From contig JALSLT010000014.1 of the NCBI GenBank assembly GCA_026988135.1, positions 1 to 24,283 of the forward strand: a DNA stretch of 24,283 bases, given 5' to 3'. The translations under genes were made by a program, and so were the position numbers. The DNA comes from Desulfurobacterium sp. GTDB lineage: Bacteria; Aquificota; Aquificia; Desulfurobacteriales; Desulfurobacteriaceae. The notes under the pieces are model-generated. The model saw nothing but the letters and a program-made list of their open reading frames with translations, was not told the DNA's origin and did no database searches. Of the stretch, positions 1 through 6,802 are shown one piece after another; positions within the stretch are counted from its first letter, which is position 1, and every line of letters starts with the position of its first letter.

Positions 1-114
1 TTGTGAAAGGCAGTGTGTAATTGCAGCTGTTAATGTCGTCTTTCCGTGGTCAACGTGACCTATCGTTCCCACGTTCTTGTGTGGCTTGGTCCTTTCAAAT
101 TTTTCCTTGGCCAT
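1..114 (-). CDS. tuf: Elongation factor Tu, 5' end only (partial)
   Basis: Only the first 38 codons are in the window; the gene runs off the left edge. The translation begins MAKEKFERTKPHKNVGTIGH and continues into VDHGKTT, which is the EF-Tu N-terminus with the GTP-binding P-loop (GHVDHGKT). EF-Tu carries aminoacyl-tRNA to the ribosomal A site in the cytoplasm and hydrolyses GTP on codon recognition. The ATG is preceded by a clear GGAGG on the minus strand. No fusA or rpsG lies directly upstream: the upstream neighbour is a divergent cold-shock leader, so here tuf heads its own transcript instead of following fusA as in the classical str operon. The P-loop of related GTPases is similar, but the N-terminal MAKEKFERTKPH stretch is EF-Tu-specific. 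Confidence 0.95.
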   Translation of the reverse strand, partial: MAKEKFERTKPHKNVGTIGHVDHGKTTLTAAITHCLSQ

Positions 115-166
115 TTTCGCTTCCTCCATATATAGAGTCGTTTGTTTCCCCTTATTTGACTTCAAA

Positions 167-194
167 AATTTAACATTTAACCTGAAAAATTCAA
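167..194 (-). promoter_or_regulatory. Candidate promoter for tuf
   Basis: Read on the minus strand, TTGAAT (194-189) and TAAATT (172-167) are separated by 16 bases, about 50 bases upstream of the tuf start. The region is very AT-rich, so a chance match is possible; the main support is that tuf needs a promoter in this divergent gap. Confidence 0.35.
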
Positions 195-225
195 TAGGAA
201 TTTGCAAGATTCTTCTGTTAAGTGC

Positions 226-253
226 TTGACTTTTTCTTATAAGGTTATAAAAT
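226..253 (+). promoter_or_regulatory. Promoter for the cold-shock leader
   Basis: TTGACT (226-231) is followed after 16 bases by TAAAAT (248-253), within the run TTATAAAAT. Transcription would begin near 260, right before the structured leader. No comparable promoter lies between the leader terminator (ending near 418) and the cold-shock start at 452, so this is the best candidate for driving that gene. Confidence 0.6.
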
Positions 254-259
254 CTCATT

Positions 260-418
260 GAAGGCAGTTTGCGGAGCGTGGTTCTTTGGAGCTTGTAAGG
301 TTATAATAAACCTTGAAACTGTAAATGTGAAGTCTGTGAAAGATGATGTTGGTTTGCATTAATAGTAAAAGTGTTAAAGCCCTAAAGGTATGCCGTTTCT
401 GCCTTTAGGGCTTTTTTA
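260..418 (+). ncRNA. Structured leader or small RNA upstream of csp (candidate attenuator)
   Basis: A predicted transcript of about 160 nt runs from a good promoter to an intrinsic terminator. Three pairings are visible. AAGGCAG at 261-267 is perfectly complementary to CTGCCTT at 399-405, and next to it CGG (272-274) can pair with CCG (393-395) across a small T-rich internal loop. AAGGTT/AACCTT forms a local hairpin at 297-314. The terminator hairpin uses 376-388 with 402-414. The long-range stem and the terminator compete for 402-405, so both cannot form fully. That fits either an antiterminator/terminator switch controlling the csp gene 34 nt downstream, or a free-standing small RNA closed by a terminal stem, as in 6S RNA; I cannot match it to a known family. 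Confidence 0.5.
376..418 (+). terminator. Intrinsic terminator inside the csp leader
   Basis: AAAGCCCTAAAGG (376-388) pairs perfectly with CCTTTAGGGCTTT (402-414), a 13-bp stem with a 13-nt loop, followed by a run of T to 417. It sits between the promoter and the cold-shock coding region, so it would either end a small RNA or act as a conditional terminator. Confidence 0.8.
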
Positions 419-451
419 TTTCAACACCATATTTTAGGAGAGGTTAGACGT

Positions 452-658
452 ATGGAGAAGCTTACAGGTACAGTAAAATGGTTTGATTCTAAAAAAGGAT
501 ACGGCTTTATTACGGCCGACAACGGGCAGGATGTTTTTGTTCATTACACAGGTGTAGCCGGAGATGGTTTTAAAACACTTGAGGAAGGTGAAAGGGTATC
601 TTTTAACATCACTGAGACGGATAAGGGTTTGAAAGCGGTTGATGTTGAAAAAGAATAA
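452..658 (+). CDS. csp: Cold-shock domain protein (CspA family)
   Basis: A 68-residue single cold-shock domain, the usual family length. Both nucleic-acid-binding motifs are present: RNP1 KGYGFIT at residues 15-21 and RNP2 VFVHY at 28-32, preceded by the typical GTVKWFD. Proteins of this family bind single-stranded RNA or DNA and melt secondary structure, acting as RNA chaperones and sometimes transcription antiterminators. The ATG follows AGGAGAGG at 437-444, the same extended ribosome site as the downstream helicase. The gene sits between two intrinsic terminators and is therefore probably monocistronic. Its only visible promoter is 200 bases upstream, beyond a terminator, so expression probably depends on readthrough. 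That is attractive for a protein that can itself melt RNA hairpins, but feedback is inference. Confidence 0.95.
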   Translation: MEKLTGTVKWFDSKKGYGFITADNGQDVFVHYTGVAGDGFKTLEEGERVSFNITETDKGLKAVDVEKE

Positions 659-688
659 CAAATAATGAATATCTGGAAAGTAATCGAG

Positions 689-740
689 TTGCCACGGTGA
701 TGTCTGAAACGGCGGCATTATCGTGGCAATTTTTATTTTT
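689..740 (+). terminator. Intrinsic terminator after csp
   Basis: TTGCCACG (689-696) pairs with CGTGGCAA (722-729). The stem continues inward as GTGATG with CATTAT using two G-U pairs, giving about 14 bp closing a 13-nt loop. A T-rich tract follows to 740. It separates csp from the helicase gene. Confidence 0.8.
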
Positions 741-761
741 AACAGATCTTGGTAAATAACA

Positions 762-790
762 TTGAAAAAGCGCTGAAATTTACGTAAATT
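762..790 (+). promoter_or_regulatory. Promoter for the DEAD-box helicase
   Basis: TTGAAA (762-767) and TAAATT (785-790) are separated by exactly 17 bases, just after the csp terminator. Transcription would start near 797, giving a leader of about 28 nt that ends in the AGGAGAGG ribosome site. Confidence 0.6.
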
Positions 791-813
791 TTAAGCGAAA
801 ACTTAAAAATTTA
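785..813 (+). repeat. AT-rich inverted repeat across the helicase promoter start
   Basis: TAAATTTTAAG (785-795) and CTTAAAAATTTA (802-813) are complementary apart from one extra A, with CGAAAA between. The left arm contains the -10 box. It could be an operator, or a chance product of AT-rich DNA. Confidence 0.35.
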
Positions 814-824
814 GGAGAGGCATT

Positions 825-2066
825 ATGGATTTTTCATTCAAAGATTTAAGTAAAGATATTCAAAATTCTTTAGAGGGAAGGGGATTTAAGGATCCGACAC
901 CTATTCAGAAAGAAGCTATTCCAATAGTTCTTGAAGGTCATGATATTGTCGGACAAGCACAAACGGGAACGGGAAAAACAGCGGCTTTTGGTATCCCTAT
1001 TATTGAAAGATTGAAAAATGTAAAAGGGGTTAAGGCTCTTATTTTAGCTCCGACAAGGGAGCTTGCCCTTCAAGTTTCGGAAGAGCTTTCTTCGATTGCT
1101 AAAAATAGGAAATTAGGTATATATCCTATCTATGGTGGTGTTTCCATAGGAAAGCAGATTTCAACCATTAAAAGTGGTAGATGTAATGTAGTGGTAGGTA
1201 CTCCCGGTAGAGTTAAGGATTTGATAGATAGAGGTGTTCTTAATCTCTCTGAGGTTAGGTTTGTTGTTCTCGATGAAGCGGACCAAATGCTTGATATGGG
1301 ATTTATAGATGATATTGAGTATATACTTAAGAAAACTCCGGTTGACAGGCAAACAATGCTCTTTTCCGCTACACTTCCTCCGGAAATTAAAAGGCTTATT
1401 TCCCGTTACTTAAAAACAGATTATAAAACCATAAAAGTGGGAAAATCTCTGATTACTCCTAAAGTGAATCAGAAAATTCTTTTTGTTAAAAGTGGTGATA
1501 AATTAAGTGCTCTTACGAAGTTGCTTAAGGAGAAAAAAGGGGAAACGACTATAGTTTTTGTTAAGACACGTAAAGATGCCGCTGATCTTGAAAGGAGTCT
1601 TCAGCATAAGGGTATAGAGGCAAGAGCGATTCATGGGAATCTTACTCAAAGACAGCGGGAAACGGTAATGAATGCTTTTAGGAAAGGAAGGGTTAAAGTT
1701 CTTGTTGCCACTGATGTTGCAGCCAGAGGGATAGATGTTAAGGATGTAGGTATGGTTATTAATTATGAACTTCCTGAAAATCCGGAGATTTATGTTCACA
1801 GAATAGGAAGAACGGGAAGAGCAGGAAGGGAAGGAGTTGCTATAAGTCTTGTTTCGGATAGAGAAAAAGGAAGAATGTATAAAATAAAAGCACTTTCAAG
1901 GGTGAAAAAAGAGAAATTTAAAGGTTATACGGTTAATGACCTTATTCGTGAAATTTCTTCAACCGATATTTCGGAAAAGTACGAGAATATGGCAAAGAAA
2001 CTTGTTGAAAATGGTGCTTCTGCGGAAAAAGCATTAGCTTTTTTCCTTGAAAAGATGTTTTCTTGA
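825..2066 (+). CDS. deaD: DEAD-box ATP-dependent RNA helicase (DeaD/CshA type)
   Basis: A 413-residue helicase with every hallmark motif: Q motif around F5 and TPIQ (25-28), Walker A AQTGTGKT (45-52), PTRELA (76-81), TPGR (126-129), DEAD (150-153), SAT (181-183), ATDVAARGID (295-304) and HRIGRTGRAG (325-334). These proteins use ATP to unwind short RNA duplexes in mRNA decay, ribosome assembly and cold adaptation. The two RecA-like domains fill nearly the whole protein. The tail is only about 75 residues beyond motif VI, and I see no separate basic C-terminal RNA-binding domain such as the one in long DeaD/CsdA, so this resembles the short RhlE/CshA-like forms. It has its own promoter and a strong AGGAGAGG ribosome site. 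The placement next to a cold-shock protein suggests shared work on RNA structure. Assigning the exact subfamily (deaD, cshA or rhlE) is uncertain. Confidence 0.93.
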   Translation: MDFSFKDLSKDIQNSLEGRGFKDPTPIQKEAIPIVLEGHDIVGQAQTGTGKTAAFGIPIIERLKNVKGVKALILAPTRELALQVSEELSSIAKNRKLGIYPIYGGVSIGKQISTIKSGRCNVVVGTPGRVKDLIDRGVLNLSEVRFVVLDEADQMLDMGFIDDIEYILKKTPVDRQTMLFSATLPPEIKRLISRYLKTDYKTIKVGKSLITPKVNQKILFVKSGDKLSALTKLLKEKKGETTIVFVKTRKDAADLERSLQHKGIEARAIHGNLTQRQRETVMNAFRKGRVKVLVATDVAARGIDVKDVGMVINYELPENPEIYVHRIGRTGRAGREGVAISLVSDREKGRMYKIKALSRVKKEKFKGYTVNDLIREISSTDISEKYENMAKKLVENGASAEKALAFFLEKMFS

Positions 2067-2067
2067 T

Positions 2068-2096
2068 TTTAAACACAGTCTTCGGTGTTGTATAAT
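2068..2096 (+). promoter_or_regulatory. Possible promoter for the TPR gene
   Basis: A perfect TATAAT (2091-2096) is preceded, 17 bases earlier, by TTTAAA (2068-2073), a weak -35 match. It begins immediately after the helicase stop codon and would give a leader of about 40 nt. Readthrough from the helicase gene is the alternative. Confidence 0.45.
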
Positions 2097-2140
2097 AATG
2101 TTATGAAGTGCTTTTAACGTTTAAATTTGCTGGAGGCTAT

Positions 2141-3586
2141 GTGGTTTTCTCAAATTTTTTTAGGAAAAAAACAACGGAAGAGTTTTTTCAAGAAGCTGTG
2201 AAGGAGAGAAACTATTTAAAAGTAGTTTCTTATGGGAGGGAACTTCTCGAAAAAGGGAATATCCCTACTTCAATAATTAACCATTATGTGGATGCTTTAA
2301 TAAAACTTGGAAATAAGAAAGAAGCTGTAGAGTTGCTTGTTGATTATGCAGAGAATAAACTTAAAAACGGTTATTATTCTTCATCAATTGCTTTTCTTAA
2401 AAAAGTTTTGGCTTATGACGCTTCTAATTTTAAAGCGGTAAAGTTGCTTTCAAATGCTTACATGAAAAAGAAACTTCATTTTGAAGCTTTCAATGTCCTT
2501 ATATCTTTCTTTAATCGTCTTCAAAAAGAGGGTAAGGACATATCGAAAATTAGGGAACAGATAGAATATTTTTTGGATAAGTATTCCCACCCCGTTTTTT
2601 ATGAGGTTTATGCTGAAATTCTTGATAAAGCGGGATTTTCGGAAGAAGTTTACAAGAATCTTATGGTAGCGGGGGGAATGTTTGTTTCTGTAAAAAAATA
2701 TGATGAAGCGTTAGATTGTTATTTGCGAGCGAGGAAAATTAAGCAAAACGATATTATTGATGGGAAAATAATAGAAACCGTTACGAGAATCGGAGATTCT
2801 GTTAGAAGAAAAAAAATATTAAAAGGATTGATTTTGAATAATATTTCCGATATAGATTTTCTTCACAATGCCGTTAAAGAGTTTGTTGTTAATAATTTAA
2901 CGGATGATATTGACCAGGTGATTCTTTCTTTAAAAGATTCCAAGCTAAAATGGGTAATTCTTTCTTTAAGAGATATTGAGGTCGGTGAGATAGAGCAGGC
3001 TTTTGGAAATATTGAAAATTTATACAAAATAGATGTGTCAATTGCAGAAAAGATAAAAGGGAAATTGTTTTCAATATGTCCGGAGGCTGCTGATTATGAT
3101 ATTGAAAAATCTTCCCCTTCGGATATTCCGTCTTCTAATGATATTTTAGCTTCCATTTTTTCTGTTGTTGAAGATGAGCTTTCTGATGAAGATTTATTGA
3201 ATGTTCCGGAGAAATCTGAAGTTTCTATTTCTCGAGATGAGATAGGTGAAGTTGGAGATAAATTTGACAGTTTCCTTCATAAAATATCGATGGCTGAAGC
3301 TATGTTGGGGCTTGGGAATTATGATAAAGCTATTTCCCTTGCTCGGGAATGTCTTGAATATCCGGAAGTTAGATTCAGGGCACTTTCACTTATCGCTTCT
3401 GCGTATTCTGTAATTGGTGATAGTAATGAAGCCTTGAAAATTCTGATTGATGCTCTTAAGGAGTATTCTTTTAGTCCTGACGAGGAAAAGGCTTTGAAAG
3501 AAACTATTGCTAAAGTATATGAAGAGATGGGAGATAGTCCGAAAGCTTCTTTTTGGTATAAAGAGGCAAATTCTATTTCATCATAA
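2141..3586 (+). CDS. Tetratricopeptide-repeat protein of unknown function
   Basis: About 481 residues, strongly helical, with repeats of TPR character. The clearest are at the C-terminus, where three units run AEAMLGLGNYDKAISLA, then IASAYSVIGDSNEALKIL, then VYEEMGDSPKASFWYKEA; more degenerate units lie in the N-terminal third (LIKLGNKKEAVELL; LSNAYMKKKLHFEAFNVL). TPR arrays are protein-interaction scaffolds; nothing here indicates the partner. No signal peptide or membrane segment is evident, so it is probably cytoplasmic. I chose the GTG at 2141 because GGAGG lies at 2132-2136, although the 4-nt spacing is short. The frame is open back to a GTG at 2108, which has no comparable ribosome site. 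It ends tail-to-tail with the kinase gene on the other strand, overlapping it by 6 bases. I do not recognise a specific family. Confidence 0.8.
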   Translation: MVFSNFFRKKTTEEFFQEAVKERNYLKVVSYGRELLEKGNIPTSIINHYVDALIKLGNKKEAVELLVDYAENKLKNGYYSSSIAFLKKVLAYDASNFKAVKLLSNAYMKKKLHFEAFNVLISFFNRLQKEGKDISKIREQIEYFLDKYSHPVFYEVYAEILDKAGFSEEVYKNLMVAGGMFVSVKKYDEALDCYLRARKIKQNDIIDGKIIETVTRIGDSVRRKKILKGLILNNISDIDFLHNAVKEFVVNNLTDDIDQVILSLKDSKLKWVILSLRDIEVGEIEQAFGNIENLYKIDVSIAEKIKGKLFSICPEAADYDIEKSSPSDIPSSNDILASIFSVVEDELSDEDLLNVPEKSEVSISRDEIGEVGDKFDSFLHKISMAEAMLGLGNYDKAISLARECLEYPEVRFRALSLIASAYSVIGDSNEALKILIDALKEYSFSPDEEKALKETIAKVYEEMGDSPKASFWYKEANSISS

Positions 3587-4558
3587 AAGTTCTTTTTCCG
3601 TTTCTTTCCAGGTTTTCTTAGCAGTAGGAAATTTTTCTTTAAAAAAGTGTTCGTATCTTTTTATTACTTTTTCCCATGTGGGTAGGCTGGTTTGAGCTCC
3701 TTCTGCTTCTATTGTAAAAGATGCTACCGTTGATGCTATTTCTCCGGCTGTTTTTATTCCATAACCTTTTAGGAGGGCTAAAAGAAAGCCTGCTCTATGG
3801 GAGTCTCCCGCTCCCGTTGGGTCTGCAACCTTTGAAGGTTTTACGGCCGGAATTCTGTGAAGAGTGTTTTTAAATAGAATAATGGAGCCTTCTGCCCCAA
3901 GAGAAATACATATTAGCTTAGGTCCTTTTATTTTTCTTATACTTTTGAGTTTTAAAATCTCTTTTATTCTTTTTGCCTCGTGATTGTTCATGAAAAGAAT
4001 ATGACATTGCTTTAGAAGTTTTATAACCCTATGAGGATATGAGAACGTTTCCTGACCGGGGTCAAAACTTATAAGATGCTTTGTCTTATGCTTTTCTAAG
4101 AAACTTTTGTAAAACTCAAAGTGTCCCGTAGAGAAGTGTAATACTTTGTAGTCTTTGGAAATCTTTTCCGCAAGGTTTCTATTTTCGTATAAAAGCTGGA
4201 CAACTCTCTTTTTCTTTTCGTAGTAGTATAGTATCTGGTTTTCACTGTTTTCTTTACTAACTATAAAACTTCTTGATAAAGGGAATTCTTTTGTGTGGAG
4301 AGCACCTCTTATATCCACATTCTGTTCCGTTAAGCATTTTTCATAACTTGTTTTTTTGAAATCGTATCCGGATACGGCGAATATACCACTTTTACCACCA
4401 AGGCGCGCTATTGCAACGGCAACGTTTGCACCTGCTCCTCCATAAGTATATCTGTACTTTTGAACGGGTATAGTTTCATTAAGAGCAGGAAATTTGTTTA
4501 CTATAAGTAAATTATCTATAACGATAGAACCAAATGCCAGGACATCTCTTTCTTTCAT
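3581..4558 (-). CDS. PfkB/ribokinase-family carbohydrate or nucleoside kinase
   Basis: About 325 residues with the PfkB fold signatures. The N-terminal glycine motif GGAGANVAVAIARLGG begins near residue 40. The C-terminal motif DPTGAGDSHRAGF (246-258) has GAGD supplying the catalytic aspartate, about residue 252. Family members phosphorylate sugars, nucleosides or related alcohols with ATP in the cytoplasm; the substrate cannot be read from sequence. The His-Arg after GAGDS, in place of the common Ala-Phe, may help subfamily assignment. An in-frame TTG at 4576 overlaps the previous stop codon, but the ATG at 4558 has GGAG five bases upstream and is the better start. It is the last gene of the rimP-nusA-ylxR operon, occupying the position normally held by infB. 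Whether it serves RNA metabolism (for example nucleoside salvage) is speculation. Confidence 0.88.
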   Translation of the reverse strand: MKERDVLAFGSIVIDNLLIVNKFPALNETIPVQKYRYTYGGAGANVAVAIARLGGKSGIFAVSGYDFKKTSYEKCLTEQNVDIRGALHTKEFPLSRSFIVSKENSENQILYYYEKKKRVVQLLYENRNLAEKISKDYKVLHFSTGHFEFYKSFLEKHKTKHLISFDPGQETFSYPHRVIKLLKQCHILFMNNHEAKRIKEILKLKSIRKIKGPKLICISLGAEGSIILFKNTLHRIPAVKPSKVADPTGAGDSHRAGFLLALLKGYGIKTAGEIASTVASFTIEAEGAQTSLPTWEKVIKRYEHFFKEKFPTAKKTWKETEKELL

Positions 4559-4572
4559 GGCTTCTCCGTTAT

Positions 4573-5121
4573 TCAAGATATTTGGATTAAGCTTTGGAGT
4601 TTTTTAAGGATTGTTCCAATCTTTTTTTCTATTCCCGACGATTTTATATGGAGAACGCCGATAGAGCTTTCCTTTTTTACGGCACTTCCTATCTCATTTT
4701 TGGAGAAGATATTGTTGAAAGTGGTGTCTGCTCTGTTTTTCAGATTTCTTTTTGTTCTTTCGCTTAGGTCTTTTGCAAGGATTAGTGTTCCTTTTCCGGT
4801 CAGTTTTATGATGTTGTCTTGGCCTAAAACGGTTTTGTGAGATTTATGGGCTATAGAGATTAGGGAGAGTGCTTGTTTCTTTAGCTGTTTTTCCGTTTTT
4901 TCCAATATGAAATCGGGGTTAATTTTTCCCTTAAAATGTTTTTTTATTAAACGTTTTATGCATTTTGCATTTGGACAAACATTAAAGCCCCTTCCCGGCA
5001 ATGTGCCTTTTATATCGAGAAGGGGTTTGTCGTTAAAAATAACAAATCTTATAAAGTCTTCTTTCTTTCCTTTTTTTCCGCATCCTGCACAGGTTCTTTC
5101 TATCACTTTATTCTGTGGCAT
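4573..5121 (-). CDS. ylxR: YlxR (DUF448) nucleic-acid-binding domain fused to an L7Ae-like domain
   Basis: A 182-residue two-domain protein. Residues 1 to about 75 are a YlxR/DUF448 domain with RTCAGCGKK and PGRGFNVCP. Four cysteines (C11, C14, C49, C54) form two pairs and could bind zinc. From about 85 to the end the sequence (GKGTLILAKDLSERTKRN, then SKNEIGSAVKKESSIGVL) resembles the L7Ae/YlxQ RNA-binding fold. In Bacillus the two domains are separate genes, ylxR and ylxQ, between nusA and infB; here they are one protein. The expected role is RNA or nucleic-acid binding connected to transcription/translation; YlxR proteins have also been proposed as regulators. The start overlaps the nusA stop by 14 bases, indicating translational coupling. 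The L7Ae half is assigned from pattern and context and is less certain than the DUF448 half. Confidence 0.85.
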   Translation of the reverse strand: MPQNKVIERTCAGCGKKGKKEDFIRFVIFNDKPLLDIKGTLPGRGFNVCPNAKCIKRLIKKHFKGKINPDFILEKTEKQLKKQALSLISIAHKSHKTVLGQDNIIKLTGKGTLILAKDLSERTKRNLKNRADTTFNNIFSKNEIGSAVKKESSIGVLHIKSSGIEKKIGTILKKLQSLIQIS

Positions 5122-6235
5122 CCATCGATTCCAATTCCTGTATTTTTTTAAAGTCAGATTCTTTTATTATGTCTATACCTACTATCTGACCTGCAAGTTT
5201 TGAGGCAAGTCTTGCATTAACTCCGTGCTTTCCAATAGCAAGAGAGAGCTGATCGTCGGGAACGACAACTTCTACACGTAGTTCCCCGTCCTCATCTTCG
5301 TAACTTTCGGTACGAAGGACTTTTGCCGGAGATAATGCTCTTGCTACAAGTTCCGCAATGTCTTCCGTCCATCTTATGATTTCTATTTTCTCTCCTGATA
5401 GTTCTCTTCTTATTGGCATAATTCTACTGCCTTTAACGCCTATACATGCACCGGCAGGGTCTATATGTTCTTCTTTGGTGTCAACAGCCACCTTTGCTCT
5501 TATTCCTGGTTCTCTTGCAACAGACTTTATCTCTACAAGCTCTTCCGCTACTTCCGGAATTTCTATCTCCATAAGTTTTTTGAGAAATTTCGGATGAGTT
5601 CTTGAGAGAATTACGTAAGGCGGAGAATAGTCACCTATTCGACTTTTACCTTTCTTTTTATATTGTTTGTAATCGAAAACGATATCATAAATATATGCCC
5701 TAATCCTGTTTCCCAAGTTGTATTTTTCTCTCGGTATCTGTTCCTCTTTAGGTAGAATGCCGATAACTCTACCAAGGTCGATAACGAGGTCGCTATTTCT
5801 AAGTATCTGCTTAACAGTTCCGGATATTATGTCTCCTGTTTTATCTTTGTAATAATCAAACAGAGCTTTTCTTTCGGCTTCGGTTATCTTTTCGTGAATA
5901 ACTTGTGCGGCTGCTTTTGCTGCGATTCTTCCTAGTTCTGCAGCCTTTATATCTACCAAAACTTTTTCTCCGATTTTCTTCTTTTCGTCTGTTATTGTTT
6001 CGGCATTTTTTGGAGTTATTTGGTAATCTGTGTTTTCTACATTTTCAACGATTTCTTTTTCTTGAAATATACCAAAGTCTTTTCTGTCTTCATCTATTTT
6101 AACTACAAGGTTTCCTCTGTATCCCGCTTTTTTTGCTGCATTTATGATTCCGGTTTTAACAGCTTCTATAACGTCCTCTTTTGATATTCCTTTCTCTTTG
6201 CATAACATTTCGATTGTTTTCCCTAAACTTTCCAT
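5108..6235 (-). CDS. nusA: Transcription termination/antitermination factor NusA
   Basis: A 375-residue NusA. The N-terminal RNA-polymerase-binding domain covers about 1-130, the S1 domain about 135-215 (GDIISGTVKQILRNSDLVID), KH1 about 225-300 (DPAGACIGVKGSRI, 259-272) and KH2 about 310-375 (DDQLSLAIGKHGVNARLA, 327-345). NusA binds RNA polymerase and nascent RNA and modulates pausing, hairpin-dependent termination and antitermination. The two C-terminal acidic repeats of the E. coli protein are absent, the usual condition outside proteobacteria. The S1 domain carries a lysine-rich stretch around 188-200. A canonical AAGGAGGA precedes the ATG. It lies 16 bases after rimP and overlaps the ylxR fusion gene. 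The operon leader contains an intrinsic terminator, so NusA could influence its own synthesis; that is inference. Confidence 0.96.
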   Translation of the reverse strand: MESLGKTIEMLCKEKGISKEDVIEAVKTGIINAAKKAGYRGNLVVKIDEDRKDFGIFQEKEIVENVENTDYQITPKNAETITDEKKKIGEKVLVDIKAAELGRIAAKAAAQVIHEKITEAERKALFDYYKDKTGDIISGTVKQILRNSDLVIDLGRVIGILPKEEQIPREKYNLGNRIRAYIYDIVFDYKQYKKKGKSRIGDYSPPYVILSRTHPKFLKKLMEIEIPEVAEELVEIKSVAREPGIRAKVAVDTKEEHIDPAGACIGVKGSRIMPIRRELSGEKIEIIRWTEDIAELVARALSPAKVLRTESYEDEDGELRVEVVVPDDQLSLAIGKHGVNARLASKLAGQIVGIDIIKESDFKKIQELESMDATE

Positions 6236-6251
6236 TTCGTTTCCTCCTTAT

Positions 6252-6743
6252 TTACTTGTTGAAAAGGCAATCGATGTCTAACTTCGCAGTTTTTATCTTT
6301 TCAAATGGGATTGCTACTTTAGTGTTTTTTGATACGTCATGTATCATTACACTGTTTTCGGTTGCTGAAACAATTTCTCCTTTGAAATTTCTTTGACTAT
6401 CGATAGGTTCTACAGTTTTTATTTTTGTAATTTTTCCTATATATTTTTCAAAGTCTTTAGCTGTTTTTAGCGGTCTATCAAGTCCCGGTGAAGATACTTC
6501 AAGATTGTAAGGGTGATGAATAATGTCTTCGACATCGAGGACAGTTCCGATACGCTCACTTATCCATTGGCAGTCTGAAATTGTTATTCCTCCGGTTTGC
6601 CTGTCGGTATAGATTCTTAAAACCCAACCTATAGGCTCTCTTGCAAACTCTATGTCAATAAGCTCAAAGTTCCCTTCTTCAAGAATGGGAGTTAAAAGTT
6701 CTTTTACTTTTTCTATAATTTGGGATATTTGTTCCTCTTTCAT
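6252..6743 (-). CDS. rimP: Ribosome maturation factor RimP
   Basis: A 163-residue RimP, the usual length. The family's conserved stretch NLEVSSPGLDRPLK lies near the middle, after an N-terminal alpha/beta domain (FELIDIEFAREPIGWVLRIY), and a small SH3-like C-terminal domain follows (GEIVSATENSVMIHDVS). RimP acts in the cytoplasm in 30S subunit maturation, helping the S12-containing region assemble. The ATG has AGGAG seven bases upstream. It is the first gene of the rimP-nusA-ylxR operon, and the order rimP-nusA is widely conserved. About 30 bases upstream of its start lies an intrinsic terminator on the same strand, so the operon must be expressed by readthrough from the promoter at 6885-6857 or by a start downstream of the hairpin, which I cannot see. 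Confidence 0.95.
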   Translation of the reverse strand: MKEEQISQIIEKVKELLTPILEEGNFELIDIEFAREPIGWVLRIYTDRQTGGITISDCQWISERIGTVLDVEDIIHHPYNLEVSSPGLDRPLKTAKDFEKYIGKITKIKTVEPIDSQRNFKGEIVSATENSVMIHDVSKNTKVAIPFEKIKTAKLDIDCLFNK

Positions 6744-6771
6744 AATGTTCTCCTAAATTTAGATTAGGTCA

Positions 6772-6802
6772 AATAAAAAGGAGCGGGTAGGAATACCCGC
6801 TC
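6772..6802 (-). terminator. Intrinsic terminator in the rimP-nusA leader
   Basis: On the minus strand GAGCGGGTA (6802-6794) pairs perfectly with TACCCGCTC (6789-6781) around a 4-nt TTCC loop, followed by CTTTTTATTT. The T-tract exists only on the minus strand, so it faces rimP and does not serve the divergent glycosylase gene. Confidence 0.85.

Noticed and set aside
2072..2089. Hairpin AACAC/GTGTT as a terminator for the helicase gene
   Set aside because: Only five base pairs and no T-tract; the following bases are better explained as the -10 box TATAAT.
2108..2140. Upstream GTG at 2108 as the start of the TPR protein
   Set aside because: It has no ribosome site and adds an atypical hydrophobic stub, whereas GGAGG lies just before the GTG at 2141.
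5358..6102. Plus-strand open frames opposite nusA
   Set aside because: Low-complexity Phe/Leu/Ser-rich translations without ribosome sites, arising as the antisense shadow of nusA.
6781..6802. Terminator or GNRA-loop RNA on the plus strand serving the glycosylase
   Set aside because: The plus-strand loop is GGAA, but there is no T-run after it and no plus-strand transcript would reach it; the T-tract is on the minus strand.
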